Source: Conchocele bisecta (taxonomy: Eukaryota; Mollusca; Bivalvia; Lucinida; Thyasiridae). Taken from it: DNA of 64,000 nt. Below the pieces are notes generated by a model. It was given only the letters and a program-made list of their open reading frames with translations. It made no database searches and had not been told where the DNA came from. Positions 22,611 through 32,927 of the stretch are shown here, piece after piece; positions within the stretch are counted from its first letter, which is position 1, and each line of letters begins with the position of its first letter. A program made the translations under genes and the position numbers. The stretch lies in contig CM055266.1 in the NCBI GenBank assembly GCA_029237695.1, forward strand, positions 115,833,370 to 115,897,369. The letters are read 5' to 3'.

Positions 22611-22803
22611 GCTCCAGATAAGGAACAGTGGGAGTACAAAATACTCACAGCAATGTGAAAATATGCATTGATTTTCAAACTGAGTAGTAGAAGTACTGTA
22701 ATAAAGTTGAACATTGTAAAAATAAAATATGCATTTAATTTGAAATCGGGGGTGGTGGGGGGTACAATACTCTTTAGACACAAAGCTTATCTGGAGCCCT
22801 GGT
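22611..22803. repeat. Inverted-repeat element with family I ends
   Basis: 'agagctccagataagg' at the left and 'cttatctggagccctgg' at the right form an inverted repeat. The interior is 'gtactttt/aaagtact'-like and A/T-rich. The flanking 22359-22610 and 22804-22970 show no gene. Confidence 0.6.
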
Positions 22804-22971
22804 TAAAGGTCATCGACATCACCATGTCTTCCACTGACCCCTTCAATTTATCTGTAAACATATTTCATGGAATGCTCATGTACTTGTTCATGTACTTCAA
22901 TTACATGGTAACCTCACTCAACCATACCATTCCTGAACAATTTTAGCATTTCAGATTTAAAGTTTGTATCA

Positions 22972-23160
22972 GGGATGGGTTGTGGCCTACTGGTTAGAAC
23001 TCCTGATTTCCAATCCGGAGGTTGTGGGTTCAAACCTCGCCTTAGGCATCAAAAATACTTTCATAGTATTTCCATCCCACTGGTCTGTCGGATGAGACTT
23101 TAAACTGTGGTCGCGTCTCTATGTGGTCGCGTCTTTAGCTGTTGCTGGGATGTTAAACCC
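22972..23160 (+). repeat. tRNA-derived SINE
   Basis: 'ggcctactggttagaact' (box A) and 'gggttcaaacctcgcc' (box B) are spaced as in a tRNA. They are followed by a non-tRNA body with 'ccactggtctgtcggatgag' and 'gctgggatgttaaaccca'. It is not a functional tRNA gene because the 3' acceptor half is missing. Confidence 0.8.
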
Positions 23161-23181
23161 ATTCTGCTCATTTTTTCTTTT

Positions 23182-23246
23182 AAAGTTTGTATCACTCATT
23201 TGAACCATCTTGTATCAAGATGGTTCAAATGAGTGATACAAACTTT
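23182..23246. repeat. Perfect foldback, 31-bp arms and 3-bp loop
   Basis: Arm 'aaagtttgtatcactcattt' 'gaaccatcttg', loop 'tat', then the exact reverse complement. It is immediately followed by a partial second copy ('acaagatggttcaaatgtgt'). Confidence 0.95.
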
Positions 23247-25040
23247 AATAGTGAAAAGTGATACAAGATGGTTCAAATGTGTGGTACAAGATTTAATTTT
23301 ATTTCATGGAGAAATAAAAGAACTGTGGCGACTATATTTTGATATTTTGTACAAATTAGCTAGAATCTGCCATGAAATATGTGCACCAATGCTAATGACA
23401 TACTCGGGGCTTTCTTCCTTGCCTCTAATTAAGACAGTTCAAATGAGTGGGCACAATGTGTACTTCCATTGATAAATAAGAAAAAATAAAAAGAAAATAT
23501 TACAAAATTTACACACGCCTAAAAGATTATTCTTACTATTGTTTGCTGTTTATGTTTCTATTCATTGGAAGACTTTTATATAACATATATATATCATGTT
23601 GCAAACTAAATTTATGACGCTGCTGAAGTTAAATCAAAGGACTGAATGTCCTGAATTTCTTCGCAGTATGTTTTTGTCTAGAGTGGAAAGCGGTTCGCGA
23701 ATTCGGGAATTTCACAGCTGCAGCAACAACAATGAGTTAAAAAAAATTTTTTTGGAAAACCCAAAATGATAAATAGATACCTGTTCTGAGATCTATACTG
23801 AAGATTGTATTTGTGCACCGAACAATGGAGTTACGAATCGCGAATAATCGAGTACGGCGGTTAATCGTCGAACCCTTAGACCAGGGCTCTAGATAAAGAT
23901 TTATTCGTTGAGTACTTTTACTCCATGATATTTTTTCAATTGGGTATTTTCAATTATCAATTGGGTACCTTACAACCGTTATCCCATTGTGTAAAATTGA
24001 ATAGGGTATTTTGCAAGTCTGGTATCAAAATGTGCAATAAACATGGCTACACAATACATTGAACACATACTGTAACCATGTGTGACATCTTTTAAGTGTT
24101 AGTTAGTAACCATGTGTGACATCTTTTAAGTGTTAGTTAAAAATAATTGGAAATTATGTTTAATTGGGGCTTTTGATACGTTTTTTTTCTGCATGTTTTG
24201 TCGAAGACATTTACCGTGGTCTGTCAAATCACGAACGTTTCGGACCAGGGTCGAGTCGGCCATATCCTTATTTTGTTCGGTTGCATCTGAAAACAATTAC
24301 TTACGCATTGTCACCTGCGAACACTGTGCATATTAAATGGCGAATTCCAAAAAAATAATCTCCATTATCATTCGTAATTGACCGACCGGAAATCCATATG
24401 AAGTGCTTTTCACCAATACTGTCAACGTGTAATCTGCTAAAAAATAATGACCGTGCGTATCCTATTTATAAAACAGCCATAGACACTTATTATATGTATA
24501 ATCGCATCATCGATATAGACGCTTATTGTAACCAAATATGACAGATAAGCTAGCTGTGATTTTGTGGCCGATTTTGCTACGTCTTTGGCATTTTTTTTTT
24601 GAAAACTGTCCCTGTGAAATTATCATTACGCATGTATTTTCAAGCCAATTGATTACTCGATGTTTTAATTGGGTTTTGGTACGCAGGGCTTTCAATTTTA
24701 ATTCGGTTTTCAGATTTTTTGATTACACAGCTTATCAAGACCTCTGTTAGACTACGGAAACATGTGCAATAACATAAATTTAGCACCAAAAAAGCAAACA
24801 AAACATTTTTTATGGCGCAAGACTCGTGTTTTTAAAAAGTTCAATCCCCAAAATATGTGCTGCGACCAACATAAGCTCATTTGCTTAAAAGCTGTAAGAC
24901 CTCAAATTTGGATGTATATTGTATTTGTCTTTGCTAGCACTCGAATAAAAAACAAACTTGTTTGTTCTGGGAACATATAAAAAATAAAATCAGGATTCAT
25001 ATCTTAGCACCTGCGGCCAAGGATTTGGTGTAGTAAGGTG
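23247..25040. other. No gene recognised; small repeats
   Basis: It contains another half-foldback ('gacagttcaaatgagtggg' near 23435), family I words (23883-24010) and an exact tandem duplication of about 32 bp at 24073-24138 ('aaccatgtgtgacatctttt'). Short open frames (for example 24130-24336) show no familiar domain. Confidence 0.55.
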
Positions 25041-25044
25041 TCTG

Positions 25045-25445
25045 GCAGCAATCAGGACACTGTCTTTGAATGCTGAATGTTTTATTGTAATTTCAGTGCT
25101 GAATGTTTGGTGCTCGCCCCATCCATGCACTTGCATTCCTGTCTGAATTTTTCGGGCCTTTGACTCCTTGAATCGTTTTGCATATGGTGTGCTGGAATAT
25201 TTCGGATGCTGAGGAGATTCCGAAATTTAAGCGTTTATAGTGGAATATGTGAGTGCTAAATGTTGTGATAATCTTGACTTTGGGTGTAATACAAATTGGT
25301 GATACCCCAACCTCAGATCTAATTTGCTGCATATTTTAGCACGTTTACATCATTGATAAGCTCATCGATTGTTGGAAGCAAATGTCGTTCCACTGCCTTA
25401 TTCACTTGTCTCATGTCGATGGTGTAACAATTGGAGATACCCATG
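25045..25445 (-). pseudogene. Ty3/Gypsy reverse-transcriptase fragment
   Basis: Reading the minus strand in shifting frames gives, in order: DMRQVNKAVERH, LLPTIDELIND, KLDLR-like and 'GVSPICITPK', then ITTFSTHIFHYKRLNFGISS and SEIFQHTICKTIQGVKG. These match the Gypsy RT core (DmR.aN..i, lPtidel, gyhQi.l.p.s...TaF.T, yrRlpFGi.sA.e.FQ...). Frameshifts and stops make it non-functional. No LTR, integrase or gag lies beside it. It is a truncated relic. Confidence 0.75.
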
Positions 25446-25469
25446 TTCTAGCTTCATGTTCAACTTTTT

Positions 25470-26025
25470 GGAACCGGAGGCATATAGTGCTGTGTGTCTG
25501 TCCGTCCGTGTGTCTGGCAGATTAAGAAGTTATCAGAGTTTCTCAATTATGTCATATCTTCTATATCCCTTGAAGGATTACTTAAATATTTCAACACAAC
25601 ATACTTGTGGCCAAGTGCCACACATCTATGCTGCCCTTAATATGACCTTGACCTTTTGACCATCACAACTTTTAACTTTTTCACACATTTCTGCCATAAC
25701 TTATATATCCCTTGAAGGATTACTTAAATATTTCAACACAGCAGACTTGTGGACAATTGCCACATGTTGCCCTTAATATGACCTTGTCCTTTTGACCTTC
25801 ACAACTTTGAACTTTTTCATACATCAATTTTTTTTGCCGGAGTTTACGTAAGACTTGGGTATGAATGTCAAACATCCATGTTGCCTTTAATATGACCTTC
25901 ACTTTTTGACCTTCACAACTGTGCTTATGAATACTTATCACTTTTGGTTAATTAACTTTGCCACAGTTTCTCCAATTTGCCACCGGGGGCATTTCTGTGC
26001 CGACTGGCCATATTTTCTTGTTCAA
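25470..26025 (+). repeat. Family E repeat
   Basis: The head 'gccggaggcatatagtg' is followed by three units with 'cttctatatcccttgaagga', 'ttaaatatttcaacacaaca' and 'tatgaccttgaccttttgac'. It closes with 'gccacagtttctccaatttg' 'ccaccgggggcatttctg'. Confidence 0.75.
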
Positions 26026-26164
26026 TTATGTATTTATCTAACAGTTTATTTATCTCTTTCCATCAGGGAAGTAATTTTGGAAGATTTGGACTTTTAATAT
26101 ATCTGTATGTTGGCTCGTCAAACTGTTCACCGAAGCTCCTTTATCGACAAGGATTTTCACATTT

Positions 26165-26657
26165 TTGTGGCGCCTGCTTTAGCAGAAAGCGCGACAATAG
26201 TCGCCGCTTTTTCCGTCATTTTCGTCCGCGTCGTCGTCCAAAATGTCATGAAGTTTGTACAAGTTTCGTCATCATTGTATAACTTTAATATTACTTGACG
26301 GATTGCTTCAATATTTGGACACTTGATACATGTGAGCATTTAGAACACACTAAAGCCATCATTAACATGACCTTGACCTTTTGTACCTTCACATTTTTGC
26401 ATAAACACAAGTTTCTTCATCATCGTATAACATTAATATTACTTGACGGATTGCTTCATTATTTGGACACTTGATACATGTGAGCATTTAGAACACACTA
26501 AAGCCACCATTAACATGACCTTGACCTTTTGTACCTTCACATTTTTGCATAAACACAAGTTTCTTCATCATCGTATAACATTAATATTACTTGACGGATT
26601 GCTTCATTATTTGGGCCCTTGATACATGTAATCATTTGGAACACACTCATGCTGCCA
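26165..26657 (+). repeat. Family F tandem repeat (left of the piggyBac insertion)
   Basis: The head 'gctttagcagaaagcgcgac' 'aatagtcgcc' is followed by units of about 146 bp: 'tattacttgacggattgctt', 'gacacttgatacatgtgagc', 'aacacactaaagcca', 'ttaacatgaccttgacc'. It is broken at a TTAA by the piggyBac element and resumes at 32443 ('catgaccttcaccttttt'). Confidence 0.85.
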
Positions 26658-26661
26658 TTAA
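26658..26661. repeat. piggyBac target site duplication TTAA (left)
   Basis: TTAA directly precedes the element end 'ccctttgcctgc'. The matching copy is 32439-32442. Intact tandem copies nearby read 'accattaacatgacctt', which shows the empty site. Confidence 0.9.
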
Positions 26662-26669
26662 CCCTTTGC

Positions 26670-27267
26670 CTGCTGCTGAACTAATGGCTTAATAGCCCAG
26701 CCACTGCTGTATAATTTTCCGGGTCTTGCAGGTGTAAACAATAGTATACCAGTGAGTATATAGGATTAGCTGTAGCTGATTAACCATTGATATAATATTA
26801 TCTTACCCTGTGAGAAAAATAAAGGGAATTGAATAAGCTAAAATATGGTATAATTTTTATACATATATATGTGTGCAAAATATTTCATAAACATGGTACA
26901 TGTGTATATTATGAAAATAATAATAGAAAAATCTGAAAATATTTATGTTTCTCTAAATAATTGAAATTCTTGATTTGCACTTTCAAGAATGTGCTCATAA
27001 AGTTTTATAATCACGGGCCCTGGTCTATCTGACAAAATACACCTTATTTTAATTCTGTTTTTTGTCGGGGGAACAATTTGCACAAATGGTATAAAAATTT
27101 GGTGCAAATCTCGCAATAACTGTTTTTAGAATTTGCTGCATATACATACATTAGAATTCAATCAGTACCAGTCTGCAAATGTTCAGGGCCAAAAACTGAG
27201 ATGATATAAGAGTAATATTATTCCTGGATCTGAAATATGATAAGTTTTGCCTCAGTTATTGTCAGAA
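26670..27267. other. piggyBac 3' non-coding region
   Basis: A/T-rich sequence between the transposon end and the transposase stop at 27268. No gene or repeat family is recognised. Confidence 0.6.
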
Positions 27268-27422
27268 TCACTGTTCTGATCTACATCCCCAGTCGAGGTA
27301 ACCTTGTAATATTTCAGTGTATGCATGGTATCTGCGAAAGCACTCTGGATTACACATTGCTTTTTCACATTCAACACATTCATATGGAGTTTGCTTTCGC
27401 TTGAATCCAGTCCTGTTTGTTA
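27268..27422 (-). pseudogene. piggyBac transposase, C-terminal Cys-rich domain
   Basis: The minus frame reads TGFKRKQTPYECVECEKAMC then NPECFRRYHAY before the stop. This is the C..C....C..CF..YH pattern of the zinc-binding tail of piggyBac transposases, which helps end recognition. It is severed from its upstream half (ending CIVCNSSV, near 27790) by the inserted hairpin-headed repeat. Confidence 0.88.
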
Positions 27423-27774
27423 TGCCACCGGGTTTCGAAGAAACGGGTGGCATATAGTGTTTGGACCGTCCGTCTGTCCGTCTGTCCGTCCATCCGGGCA
27501 CACATTAGGGTACTTATGTGGCTAGCCCCACAGGGTTATGGACTTGGTAAAGGATAGGGTTGGTTACAATTAGCCACCTAAAAAATCCTTTTATGTGGCT
27601 AAAAATCGTTTTATATGGCTAATATTTAACATGTGATAAGCCACATAAGTATAGTACTGTAAGAACGTCCGTCCGTCCGTCCGTCCGTCCGTCCGTCACA
27701 CTTTTCGGTTAACCACTTTGTCACAGTTTCTCAAATATGCTGCAGGTGGCATCCGCGTTCGACAGATGCATTTC
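27423..27774 (+). repeat. Hairpin-headed repeat inserted in piggyBac
   Basis: The head 'tgccaccgggtttcgaagaa' 'acgggtggca' folds on itself. The body has a (GTCC) tract (27665-27697) and 'gtttctcaaatatgctgcag', and the end is 'cagatgcatttcttgtta'. The word TTGTTA lies on both sides (27417-27422 and 27775-27780). It splits the transposase between its two cysteine pairs. Confidence 0.8.
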
Positions 27775-28688
27775 TTGTTACACTTGAGTTGCATACGATA
27801 CAGTCCCTACCTGGCCGTAGTTTCTTCGTTCCCAGTTTTGGTCGGATAGGGCCCAGGAAATGGCGCTCAGTCAACCGAGCGAGATTTTCCGCCTTACGCC
27901 CCTTTCGCTGAGGTTTCGGGGCATTAGTGGCAGATTCGAGTAGGGCTACTGCTAACATCTGTCGGAAATCCATGTGTGACCGCTTCACTCGGCGTTGTTG
28001 GGCATATTTTCTAAATAGAACATATGCGTTGACAAGCATGATGTTGAATAGGTGGAAGAATAATTTCTTCCACCACAAGGCTCGTAGTATTGGACAATCT
28101 GGTACGACCGGTCGACGTCACCCATCTTCTGAATGTAGTCCCACAATTAGGGCTGGTTTACTTATCGGTTCGTTGGTCTGGCGGTTGATTTTGTTTGCGA
28201 CAACAATTTTTGCCTCATGAATGGTAGACATCATGTGCACGTGACGTTTGTCGTGGTATTTCACGGCTAGTAGATTTTCACGCCTCCTGAACGTGACGTC
28301 GTTCTGGCGCATGCGAACACCAGAGAAAGCTTTTGGCACTTGTTTTCGATTTATTTACCCTGACAGTTCCGCAGGCATACACATCAAACGAGCTCAATAT
28401 GTCGAACAGCTCGGGTGACGTGTAGTAGTTGTCCATATAGAGGTGATGGCCTTTGGACAACATACCGATCTTGGATGTTTGCATTAGTTCCGAGTAACTG
28501 TCACTATAATCGTCCTCGCCAGTATCCAAGCTTCCACTTGCGCAGCACAGTCCGTATTCCCGTGGTGTACGCCTACACCAACACAGTGGCCAGTTGACAA
28601 CTCACAGAGTTGGAATAATTTGATACCAAACTTGTTAGGTTTCATGGGGTTGTAGACGCGAAACTGAACACGGCCCTTGAATGGGCAA
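27775..28688 (-). pseudogene. piggyBac transposase, catalytic core
   Basis: In order on the minus strand: FKGRVQFRVYNPMKPNKFGI, KLFQLCELSTGH, DDYSDSYSEL, LSKGHHLYMDNYYTSPELFD (the MDNYYTS block carries a catalytic Asp of the DDE/D RNase-H fold), YACGTVR, then a shift to LAVKYHDKRHVHMMSTIHEA, WWKKLFFHLFNIMLVNAYVL and RDCIVC. At least three frame changes are visible (near 28560, 28340-28280 and 28110-28080), so this copy cannot make transposase. Confidence 0.9.
28686..28688. repeat. Target site duplication CAA (left)
   Basis: CAA lies directly outside the element end 'tagctaggg'. The same CAA is at 31891-31893. Removing the element and one CAA restores continuous piggyBac reading (minus: DEGT..C then PFKGR). 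Confidence 0.8.
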
Positions 28689-28845
28689 TAGCTAGGGGGC
28701 CAAAGCCCATTTTTGGGGTCAACCTGTCATGGGATGCTGTAAAAGGTTGTGTGGTATCAATGTGTTCAGGAACCCTTCACAAACAATTTCCAGGTGCACA
28801 ACCCGAAAAATGTGTTACTGGAAAAAAATGGCAGCCACTTACAAA
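28689..28845. repeat. Left terminal inverted repeat of the Academ-like element
   Basis: It pairs with 31735-31890 over about 150 bases with scattered mismatches. The inner flanks of both carry 'atggccgcc'. Confidence 0.85.
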
Positions 28846-29437
28846 ATGGCCGCCGTAAAATATATTTATGACTAAATAGCTGGTATAAATGCACATATAG
28901 TCACAATTCCTGTTACTAAACCTATGTGCTATGGGTCACAGAATACATTCATACCATCAGGTGATACATCAGGTTGTTAATTATAAAAAAAATGGACATG
29001 ACAGACAATATGGCCGCCAGAAATACACAAAAAAAATAAAATAAGTTGAACATTAAATAAAAGTTGCAATTTCTTTGGCAACAATTGCTGTAGCACGCAT
29101 TATTCAGTCAAAATACAATCGTATGAGGTACACATTACTTCATGTTAAAGCGAGTGTGTCGCATACATTATTAATGCAATTATAGATTTTAGATGAAAGT
29201 ATACTATCAAACAACTGTTATTTTTGGTCATTGAATTCAGAATATTTTACCAATGTTTTATGCATACATGTATTTTTCATCTGCTGAGTTTCTTTGTTTT
29301 ATATACTGATATGTATAGTTCTTAAATTCTGTAATAACAAATAAAGAATAACACGATGTATGTGATGCATTCGCTTTAACATTCACTACTTGTGCACTGT
29401 TTATATATAGCTCTCACTTATGTCACTGTTCAAGTCA
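28846..29437. other. Non-coding left part of the Academ-like element
   Basis: A/T-rich stretch between the left TIR and the end of the gene. It contains another 'atggccgcc' word near 29009. No gene recognised. Confidence 0.6.
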
Positions 29438-31378
29438 TCAGCCGTGAGAACACTTCTCTTGCGATCCAGTGCATCGACAAGCAATATAGCATGGTACACC
29501 TCTCTTCACACATGAACATCTATTACCACACCCTTTGGTACAACTGCAGGCAATCGATCTGGCCATTTATTGAGGCCATAGTGGTTCAGACGTTGTTACG
29601 GGAACATAGCTATCACCTTTGGCATTCCATCCAAGTTCCTCAAATGAAGGTAGAGTTGGCTTAGGAATGTGCCCGACTTGTCTATTGTGGTTGCCAATGC
29701 TGCATGCTTTAGATGAGAACGGAATATGCCTTCCATTGGTGGTAGAATCTTCAACAGTGTTGATTTGTTGTTCAGAAATTTGTGAGCTCGAATGTCAGCA
29801 AGAGATTGGCCGGCATCGGCATACACTCCAATCATCAGTTGCTTTGTTTCTTTGGCTACATTGTCATCAAGCTGGAATACGTCAGGAGTTTCGGCAAAGT
29901 CTTGCATCGCTGGCAGATGGATAACCATGTCTTCTTACTGGTATAATAGAAGAAACTTGTGGTGTCTCTTCCACTCAGGCTATGAATGAAGGGAAGGGAT
30001 CGGCATCGAGATGGTCCTAATGCTGCAGCTATATCGTGTATAGGCAGGTATGCATCACTGTCTGTTCTAATCCATATTTCTGACAAATCTTTCAGTAGAG
30101 ATGCTGTATAATAGACTAAGATGAAAATCACGTCTGTGTCGTTGCTATGAATGACCAAGCGTTGAGTGTGTTCATGATTAACACTGTGGATTGCATGCAG
30201 CACAATTTGCGTGTCTGCTTCCTCCTGAGTGGATTCAAGTTCGGTGACAGGGGTAGAAGAACCATGACTAATTTTAAAAGTCTTTGTTTCTTCACTAAAT
30301 CCACCTCCAAGATACAGATTGACATGATTCAGAGATGGGCTTCAGTTTCGGATATCAACCAAGTGTCACATAGGAATCTCTGTAATCCAGCTTTGTTGGC
30401 TGGTACTGAAAAGAACTCGAGTGGTTTTGGAGAACGAATTTGTTCTTGTATATCATATACTTTGGGTTCAGATGGTTTGTTTAGGCTCCGTTTTTACTTT
30501 TAGCTCTCTTCAAGCTTGGTGTCCTATATCTATCACAGCAAAAGTGAATCGATTCCGTATTTACCAGTATGTCTGAGAGCAAGTTGTGCTTGTATCGCTG
30601 GGATATCTGCCCAAATGTTTCATCTTTATGGAAAGACCAATGACGAATGGCAAACATAGCATCAACAATAACTGCTGTTTTGAGCTGGCTTTCTGGCAAT
30701 TTGGCCACCGAACTCACATTCGTCTCTGTTTTCATGGCATCGACAAAGTTTGCCTTATTACCCGATCGCATCTGGCCATCTTCTGTGAATATTGATGGTG
30801 GATATTTGCTGCATTCATGATTGCCAATATAGTTGATACTATCAATTTGTCCACCACTTGCTGCAATCTGGATCATGCGAAGCAGAGGTACACTTTCGTA
30901 ACTTTTTCCACTTTGTGGTTTTATTTTACGCGACTTTGACGTTTTGTTCTGAGTAGCAAATGTTTGTAGTTTCACAACTTTGGTTTTCTTCTGCTTCTGT
31001 TGTATTGAATCATTTAATGAGTCCTTACCGATTTGCTTAACATGCAAGAGTTGTTGTTGTACATTTGGGTCTGCCTTTTGACCAGTAGCTATGTTGATGT
31101 GGTTGTGTTGCAAATGGGCTCGTTTTGATTGCAGCAACTACCTTTAATATGTCATGACAATCTCTTTCGATTCTGACACGACCACTTTCACGATGCGGAT
31201 TATCTATTTCTGGATCTAGATGTAGCATACTCTTTAATTCTGATGAGACAGTTGCAGTCAATGCCTTCGTATACACCCACTTACTTCGAGCCTGGGGATT
31301 AGTCGTTATTCCATCTTGTCCACATCTAGACGCGTTGTGGTGACCCTTAGCTCTTCTACCAACAAAGGCACCTTGCAT
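29438..31378 (-). pseudogene. Academ-like transposase/nuclease, decayed, N-terminus missing
   Basis: On the minus strand, in order: KGHHNASRCGQDG (equivalent of the HEQNN..KG.GG motif of relatives), DCHDILKVVAAIKTSPF, INIATGQKADPNVQ, YPPSIFTEDGQMRSGNK, AVIVDAM (D near 30662), HFCCDRYRTPSLKRAKSK (D near 30533), LGGGFSEETKTF, TQEEADTQIVLHAI (30213-30224), IHSNDTDVIFILVYY (30129-30140), LSGRDTTSF (29959-29967), then a tail with nine Cys (29441-29549; CSCTKGCGNRCSCV, CYIACRC). The spaced D / EExD / DTD / D residues resemble a PIN (FEN/XPG) nuclease site (inference). Breaks: shifts near 31130, 30490, 30330, 29940 and 29665, and a stop at 29568-29570. Confidence 0.78.
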
Positions 31379-31734
31379 AAATGCCCGATCAACTTACGGT
31401 GATGTTTCGGGCAGTTGTTGAACACATCTCACACATCACAACACCACCACCACCAGTAACTACATATATTAGAGAAGACCAATTGAAGAAAATGATATTA
31501 GTATACTCTGACACATTAATAAATTGAAAAATTGTCGTCAATAATTTTGCAGGCCATGTTACGATGTACTGCATGTATTTTGGCGGCCATCTTGGATTCT
31601 TTATCTACCAGTGATGTTTTCCATTCACCGATTTATCAAATAAACTCTATAACATAAAGAACCTTAGTATTGCAGTAAAATGTGTGACTATATCTTCAAC
31701 GATATTCAATAAATATAGAAAATTCATATTTGAC
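31379..31734. other. Non-coding right part of the Academ-like element
   Basis: Only about 360 bp separate the gene fragment from the right TIR, too little for the N-terminal domain seen in the relative at 49206-49961. This points to an internal deletion. Confidence 0.6.
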
Positions 31735-31890
31735 GGCGGCCATCTTGAAAACGGTTGTAAATTTTTTCCAGTAGTACATTTTTCGGGTTGTGCACCTGGA
31801 AGTTGTTTGTGAAGGTCTACTGAACACATTGATACCACACAACCTTTTACAGCATCCCATGACAGGTGGAACCCCTTGGCTCCCTAGCTA
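31735..31890. repeat. Right terminal inverted repeat of the Academ-like element
   Basis: Reverse complement partner of 28689-28845, ending 'ccctagcta' and followed by the CAA duplication at 31891-31893. Confidence 0.85.
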
Positions 31891-31893
31891 CAA

Positions 31894-32434
31894 GTACCTT
31901 CATCAAAACAGGTCCCGTTCTGGTGCATGTTTCAGCGAATTTTCTTGCATCATGTGTAGAAAGGGTCGGATTTTGTGCAACTTGTCGTGTTGGGTATCTG
32001 TGGTGTTGTCAACAATGTGTAAATTTGACAGTATCAACAGAAATCTGTCTTTCGCCATAGATTTGTTGAAAATTAGTGTGGCAATGGAGTCGGTTGTCGA
32101 CCAATAATCTTCCAGACATGGTTTCTGGACGACACCCACCATCAGGATGATGAGTGTCATGAACACTTTCATCTCATCAACATTTACAGGACTCCATTTT
32201 GGTTAGCCTACTGTGGGGTTTCATAGAATTTTCATCCTGTGCTTTCTGGATCCTGTTTTGTGCATATATGTTCATGTGATCTGTCATAACAGTCCACATT
32301 TCATTGTCGAACATAATAGTAAAACCAAAGCGAGTCGCATAAGTAGGGGTTCCCCGCAAAATGACCTGAGGTCGCGACCCGCAGTGAGGGTGGTAGTGGC
32401 GTATCGCGGACAGAGGTATTTTTGTAGCATGCAA
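31894..32434 (-). pseudogene. piggyBac transposase, N-terminal part
   Basis: The minus strand reads FGFTIMFDNEMWTVMTDHMN, IYAQNRIQ, then in a second frame EMKVFMTLIILMVGVVQKPC, LEDYWSTTDSIATLIFNKSM, KDRFLLILSNLHIVDN, DKLHKIRPFL and HAPERDLF. This is the usual order of the piggyBac dimerisation/insertion domain ahead of the catalytic Asp. There are frameshifts near 32175 and 31905. The first 30 codons bear no family resemblance and start against the element end. Confidence 0.9.
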
Positions 32435-32438
32435 AGGG

Positions 32439-32442
32439 TTAA
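32439..32442. repeat. piggyBac target site duplication TTAA (right)
   Basis: It follows the element end 'gcaaaggg' and leads into 'catgaccttcacc', which continues the family F unit broken at 26657. Confidence 0.9.
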
Positions 32443-32927
32443 CATGACCTTCACCTTTTTATGCACACGGTCTCTGTAGAGCCGGAGGCATATAATGTTT
32501 GGACTGCGTATCTGTCCGTCCGTGTGTCCGACACATTAACTCTTTATGGCCTATCAGTATATTTATAGATCAAGGCTAGCACTGCTGCTGGGCCTAGAGT
32601 CTCCACACCTGCTGGCAGCTGATGAGATTATGTGTGTACAATGTATTGTGTTACTTGCAGTGATAAAAAAATCAATAACTAGAATAATAATGAAGATAAA
32701 CTTACCAAACTTGCAGAATTAATCCATTATATATTATTTTATAACCCTGTGTATTTTTTACCAGAATGGATACAAAAAAATCTCACATGGCTAATTTTAA
32801 CACAAAATAAATAAGAAATGTAGTATTTTCTCATATTTGCAGTAATTTAAAACTGGGAGCTGTATACATGGTAGAGATAATCAATGACCTACATACATTA
32901 TTCTGATGATTTTCCCACAAATGAAAA
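32443..32927. repeat. Repeat flank right of piggyBac
   Basis: The end of the family F unit is followed by a family E-type head ('agccggaggcatataatgtt', 'tccgtccgtgtgtccgacac'), then A/T-rich sequence with no recognised feature. Confidence 0.55.

Larger units (their letters stand above)
28689..31890 (-). mobile_element. Academ-like DNA transposon (3202 bp), TIRs and 3-bp TSD
   Basis: Inverted termini begin 'tagctaggg' and stay similar for about 150 bp ('acctgtcatgggatgctgta', 'aaaggttgtgtggtatcaat', 'gtgcacaacccgaaaaatgt'). A CAA duplication flanks the element. It lies inside the piggyBac transposase gene. Its minus-strand gene has PIN/XPG-like acidic motifs and a Cys-rich C-terminus. Three-to-four-base duplications, an XPG-like nuclease and a Cys8 finger are, as I recall, the description of the Academ superfamily. 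The N-terminal domain of full-length relatives is missing, so this is a shortened, decayed copy. Confidence 0.75.
26662..32438 (-). mobile_element. piggyBac transposon, full-length ends, decayed and nested
   Basis: The ends 'ccctttgc' (26662) and 'gcaaaggg' (to 32438) are inverted and flanked by TTAA, the signature of piggyBac. The transposase reads on the minus strand in three blocks (32434-31894, 28688-27775, 27422-27268). They are separated by a 3202-bp Academ-like element and a 0.35-kb hairpin-headed repeat. Without these insertions the copy is about 2.2 kb, normal for the family. Frameshifts in the blocks mean it is inactive. A minus-strand start codon lies within about 5 bp of the right end, so the copy probably also lost its 5' leader and N-terminal part. 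Confidence 0.92.

Noticed and set aside
22972..23060. tRNA gene
   Set aside because: Box A and box B are present, but there is no complete cloverleaf and the tRNA part runs into a SINE body. The same holds for 5640-5740 and 51060-51165.
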